Source: Acidobacteriota bacterium
GTDB taxonomy: Bacteria > Acidobacteriota > Vicinamibacteria > Vicinamibacterales > SCN-69-37
DNA: 64,000 nt
Reading direction: 5' to 3'
NCBI GenBank assembly: GCA_020853395.1
Contig: JADYYY010000010.1
Span: forward strand, 186,001 to 250,000
Shown here: positions 61,613 to 64,000 of the stretch, piece by piece
Position numbering within the stretch: the first letter of the stretch is position 1
Layout of the letters: every line of letters begins with the position of its first letter
Notes under the pieces: model-generated
The model's database searches: none
What the model was told of the DNA's origin: nothing
Seen by the model: only the letters and a program-made list of their open reading frames with translations
Translations under genes and position numbers: made by a program

Positions 61613-63892
61613 TCAGTACAGAAGCTTCGCCAACGCACGCTGGGCATCGACCGCGTTCGAGAACTTCGGATCGAGCTTGAGCGCCTGTTGGAGCGAGATG
61701 CGGGCGCGCGCGTCCTCGCCCGTCTGCGCGTACGCCAGGCCGAGGTGATAGTGATACAGCGCGACGTCGGGCGCCTGGTTCACGGCGTCCTGCAGCGTCC
61801 GCACGGCCTGCGCGATCAGCCCTTTCCGAAGGTAGGCCCAGCCGAGCGTGTCGATCACCTCGGCCTGCCGCGGCAGCTCCCCGCGGGCGATCTGGGCCAG
61901 CTCGACGGCCGCCTCGAGATTGCGGCCCTGCTCGGCGTACATCCAGGCCAGGTTGTTGGCGGCGGCCGCGGCGCGGCCGTTGATCTTGAGCGCGCGCTGG
62001 TACCACTGCTCGGCCTGCGCGGGATCGCGTTGCGCTTCGCAGATGATCCCGACCATCGTGGGCGGCGCCACGTTGGTCGGCTGCTGCTCGGTGAGGTGCA
62101 CGAATTCCTGGCGGGCCTTGTCCAACCGTCCCTGCGCCAGGAACAGCGTCGCGAGCGATTGGTACGCGGTGATGTTCGAGGCGTCGAGCTCGAGCACCTT
62201 GCGCAGCAGCCGCTCGGCGGCCGAGGGATCCACCATCGCGTGGGTGTTCCCCGCGATGAGCAGCAGCTCGATCGAGTCGGGTGCCTTGCGCAGCTCGTCG
62301 TCTGCGCGTTGCCGGGCGAGCGCCGGCCGGGCCGCTTTGAGGTCGAGCTTGATGAGCTCGATGAGCGGCCGGGTGTAGTCGGGCGCGAGCTGCCGCGCGT
62401 GCTCGAAGTAGCGATACGCCGCGGCCGTGTCGCCGCGGCTGAGCGCCGCGAGGCCTGCCTCGTACTTCACCTCGGGCGATTTGGGATATCGAGTCAGCAG
62501 CAGGGCGACCTCGCGCGCCGCCTCTTCGTGGAGCGCCGACGAGTTCGCCATGACCCGAACGCGCATCAGCTTCGCCTCGACCAGGTCCGGGCTCACGCGG
62601 ACGGCCTGATCCGCGTACTGCAGCGCCGTGTCGACGAGATTCTGGTCGAGATGGAGCTGCGCCAACTCGATCAGCGCCTCCGCCGACCGCGGGTTCAGCT
62701 TGACCGCCTCGAGGTACGCGTTCTTCGCATCCTCGCGCTGGCCCATGGCGCGGGCGGCCGCGGCGTGCGCGAACTGGGCGGCTTCGGACTTCGGATCCGC
62801 CTTCACGGCGGCTTCCGCCGTCTGGAGCGCTTCCACGCGGCGGCGGTTGCCGAGCAGCACGTGCGTCTTCAGCGCGAGCGCGTTCGCGTTCGTCGGCTGC
62901 TTCGCCAGCACCTCGTCGAGCAGGCGCATGGCCTGCGCCGGCCGGCGATCGATCGTCGCCAGCAGCGCCATCTTGACCGTCGCGTCCGCGTAGCTCTCCG
63001 GCCGCGCCCGCAGACCCTGCAGGATCCGGAGCGCAACCGGTCGGCGGCCGGTCGCCATGTAGTAGTCGACGAGCGCGAAGATATCCTCGCGCCGCCGGCT
63101 CTTCTCGGCGACTCGCGCGAGGTACGGCTCGGCCTCTCGCAGCCGGCCCGTCGTCAGATAGAACTCCGAGACGGCGCGGTTGGCCTCCAGATTGGCAGGG
63201 TCGAGCGCGAGCGCGTCTTTGTAGGTGCGCTCGGCGTCGGCGAGCCGGTTCTCGAGCGCGTAGTAGTCGCCGAGCGCCACGTGGGCGGTCACGGACTTCG
63301 GCTCGGCTGCGATCGCGGCCTTCAGCGTCGACTCCGCCTCTTTGCGCTGCCCCTGCTTGTACTGGAACGCCCCCAGGTTGATGTAGGTGCCGGCTCGTTT
63401 CGGATCGAGAGCGATGGCACGCCGGTTCGCCGCGAGCGCTTCGTCGAGGCTGCCGAGCCCCGCCATCGCCGCGCCGAGCATCATCAGCGCCTGGCTGTGA
63501 TCGGGCTGCTTGCTCAGCACGGCCCGAAGCCGGATGCGCGCATCGTCATAGCGTCGCGCGAGCAGGAGCAGGTCGGCCGCCTTGAGCTGCGCGTCGAGCA
63601 ACTCGGGATTGAGGTCGGCCGCGCGCACGTAGGCCCCGAGCGCGCCGACGACGTCGCTTTGCGCGGCGAGGGCCTCGCCAAGCTTGAAGTGCGCCTCGGA
63701 CATCGTCGGCACGCGCTGAATCGCGTTGCGATACTCGATGACGGCCTCGGCGAACTTCCGTTCGGCGAAGAACCGATCGCCATTGGTCAGATAGGCTTTG
63801 GCGGCCGACTCCGGGCTGCGGCATCCGGCGAGGACGACGAGCGCGATCAGCACCACGGCGAGCTGGCGCGGGAGGGACGAGCGTCTCGACAT
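61613..63892 (-). CDS. TPR-repeat lipoprotein, PrsT-like
   Basis: The protein has 759 residues from ATG 63892 (MSRRSSLPRQLAVVL); a TTG further upstream is less likely. The signal peptide ends in lipobox LVVLAGC. About twenty TPR units follow, with repeats such as ALALDPANLEANRAVSEFYL. It shares length, layout and several phrases (AERTYKDALALDPAN, NNLAWMYAEQGRN) with the paralogue at 53718-55982. It is probably a periplasmic-facing scaffold in polysaccharide assembly. It converges on asnB. Confidence 0.9.
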   Translation of the reverse strand: MSRRSSLPRQLAVVLIALVVLAGCRSPESAAKAYLTNGDRFFAERKFAEAVIEYRNAIQRVPTMSEAHFKLGEALAAQSDVVGALGAYVRAADLNPELLDAQLKAADLLLLARRYDDARIRLRAVLSKQPDHSQALMMLGAAMAGLGSLDEALAANRRAIALDPKRAGTYINLGAFQYKQGQRKEAESTLKAAIAAEPKSVTAHVALGDYYALENRLADAERTYKDALALDPANLEANRAVSEFYLTTGRLREAEPYLARVAEKSRRREDIFALVDYYMATGRRPVALRILQGLRARPESYADATVKMALLATIDRRPAQAMRLLDEVLAKQPTNANALALKTHVLLGNRRRVEALQTAEAAVKADPKSEAAQFAHAAAARAMGQREDAKNAYLEAVKLNPRSAEALIELAQLHLDQNLVDTALQYADQAVRVSPDLVEAKLMRVRVMANSSALHEEAAREVALLLTRYPKSPEVKYEAGLAALSRGDTAAAYRYFEHARQLAPDYTRPLIELIKLDLKAARPALARQRADDELRKAPDSIELLLIAGNTHAMVDPSAAERLLRKVLELDASNITAYQSLATLFLAQGRLDKARQEFVHLTEQQPTNVAPPTMVGIICEAQRDPAQAEQWYQRALKINGRAAAAANNLAWMYAEQGRNLEAAVELAQIARGELPRQAEVIDTLGWAYLRKGLIAQAVRTLQDAVNQAPDVALYHYHLGLAYAQTGEDARARISLQQALKLDPKFSNAVDAQRALAKLLY

Positions 63893-64000
63893 CACCAGGC
63901 AATTTAGCAAGAATCACTCCGCGGCAGGCCTGACCGCTCAGGAAGACCTCGGCCGATTGGCCGCCAACGCGACATCCGGCGCCGGACGGCTCCAGAGGGC
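63893..64000. other. Window edge, upstream region of the TPR lipoprotein gene
   Basis: About 108 bp contain the start region and presumed promoter of the TPR gene. No gene is recognised. The AT-rich spot aatttagcaagaatc (63901-63915) is the only candidate promoter-like sequence. Confidence 0.3.

Overview
The window is GC-rich (roughly 68-70% by eye), densely packed DNA from a free-living, probably Gram-negative bacterium. It encodes outer-membrane export parts (Wza-like, beta-barrel) and two lipobox TPR proteins. The mix of a very long exopolysaccharide locus, an ImuA-ImuB-DnaE2 mutasome, a SET-domain protein and TPR lipoproteins would fit Acidobacteriota (Vicinamibacteria-like). That assignment is inference; no rRNA or marker gene is present.

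Positions 1-40132 hold one uninterrupted minus-strand run of 34 surface-polysaccharide genes. Many overlap by ATGA or GTGA, and no gap exceeds 45 bp. Read in transcription order (right to left) it contains: two SDR enzymes and UDP-glucose dehydrogenase (UDP-GlcA/UDP-Xyl supply); an outer-membrane barrel, Wza-like and Wzc-like export/copolymerase proteins; a block of glycosyltransferases, methyltransferases, deacetylases, an O-antigen ligase/polymerase-like protein and a CapK-like adenylate-forming enzyme; a PglC-like initiating transferase, DegT aminotransferase, acyl carrier protein, FkbH-like synthase, VOC protein, GNAT-like protein and CapD/PglF-type 4,6-dehydratase; and finally a Wzm/Wzt ABC exporter interleaved with a 2-oxoacid-dehydrogenase-like module (fused E1, and two E2-like lipoyl proteins on either side of Wzt). 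The E2 nearer E1 has lost both catalytic residues of the acyltransferase site and carries a C-terminal zinc-ribbon-like tail. A NusG/RfaH-like antiterminator gene (40674-41258) sits divergently at the head of the run, which suits a 40-kb polycistron.

Positions 41-48 kb carry housekeeping or accessory genes: a small SET-domain protein, a YqiA-like esterase and the SOS mutasome imuA-imuB-dnaE2. Positions 48-53.7 kb (plus strand) encode an MFS exporter, a PhoB/PhoR-like two-component pair, and rmlA-rmlC. Between phoR and rmlA lies a striking repeat element (51926-52278): 70-bp direct repeats inside perfect 23-bp inverted repeats, with a possible 22-codon leader ORF whose stop overlaps the rmlA start.

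Positions 53.7-64 kb contain two paralogous TPR lipoproteins, a Pit phosphate transporter with its DUF47/PhoU-like partner, a hypothetical protein, a GT4 glycosyltransferase that lacks an ordinary start codon, and an AsnB-type amidotransferase. The GT4, AsnB and TPR genes look like a second, smaller exopolysaccharide group. The most unusual points are the E1/E2-Wzt-ACP-FkbH module and the inverted-repeat element ahead of rmlA.
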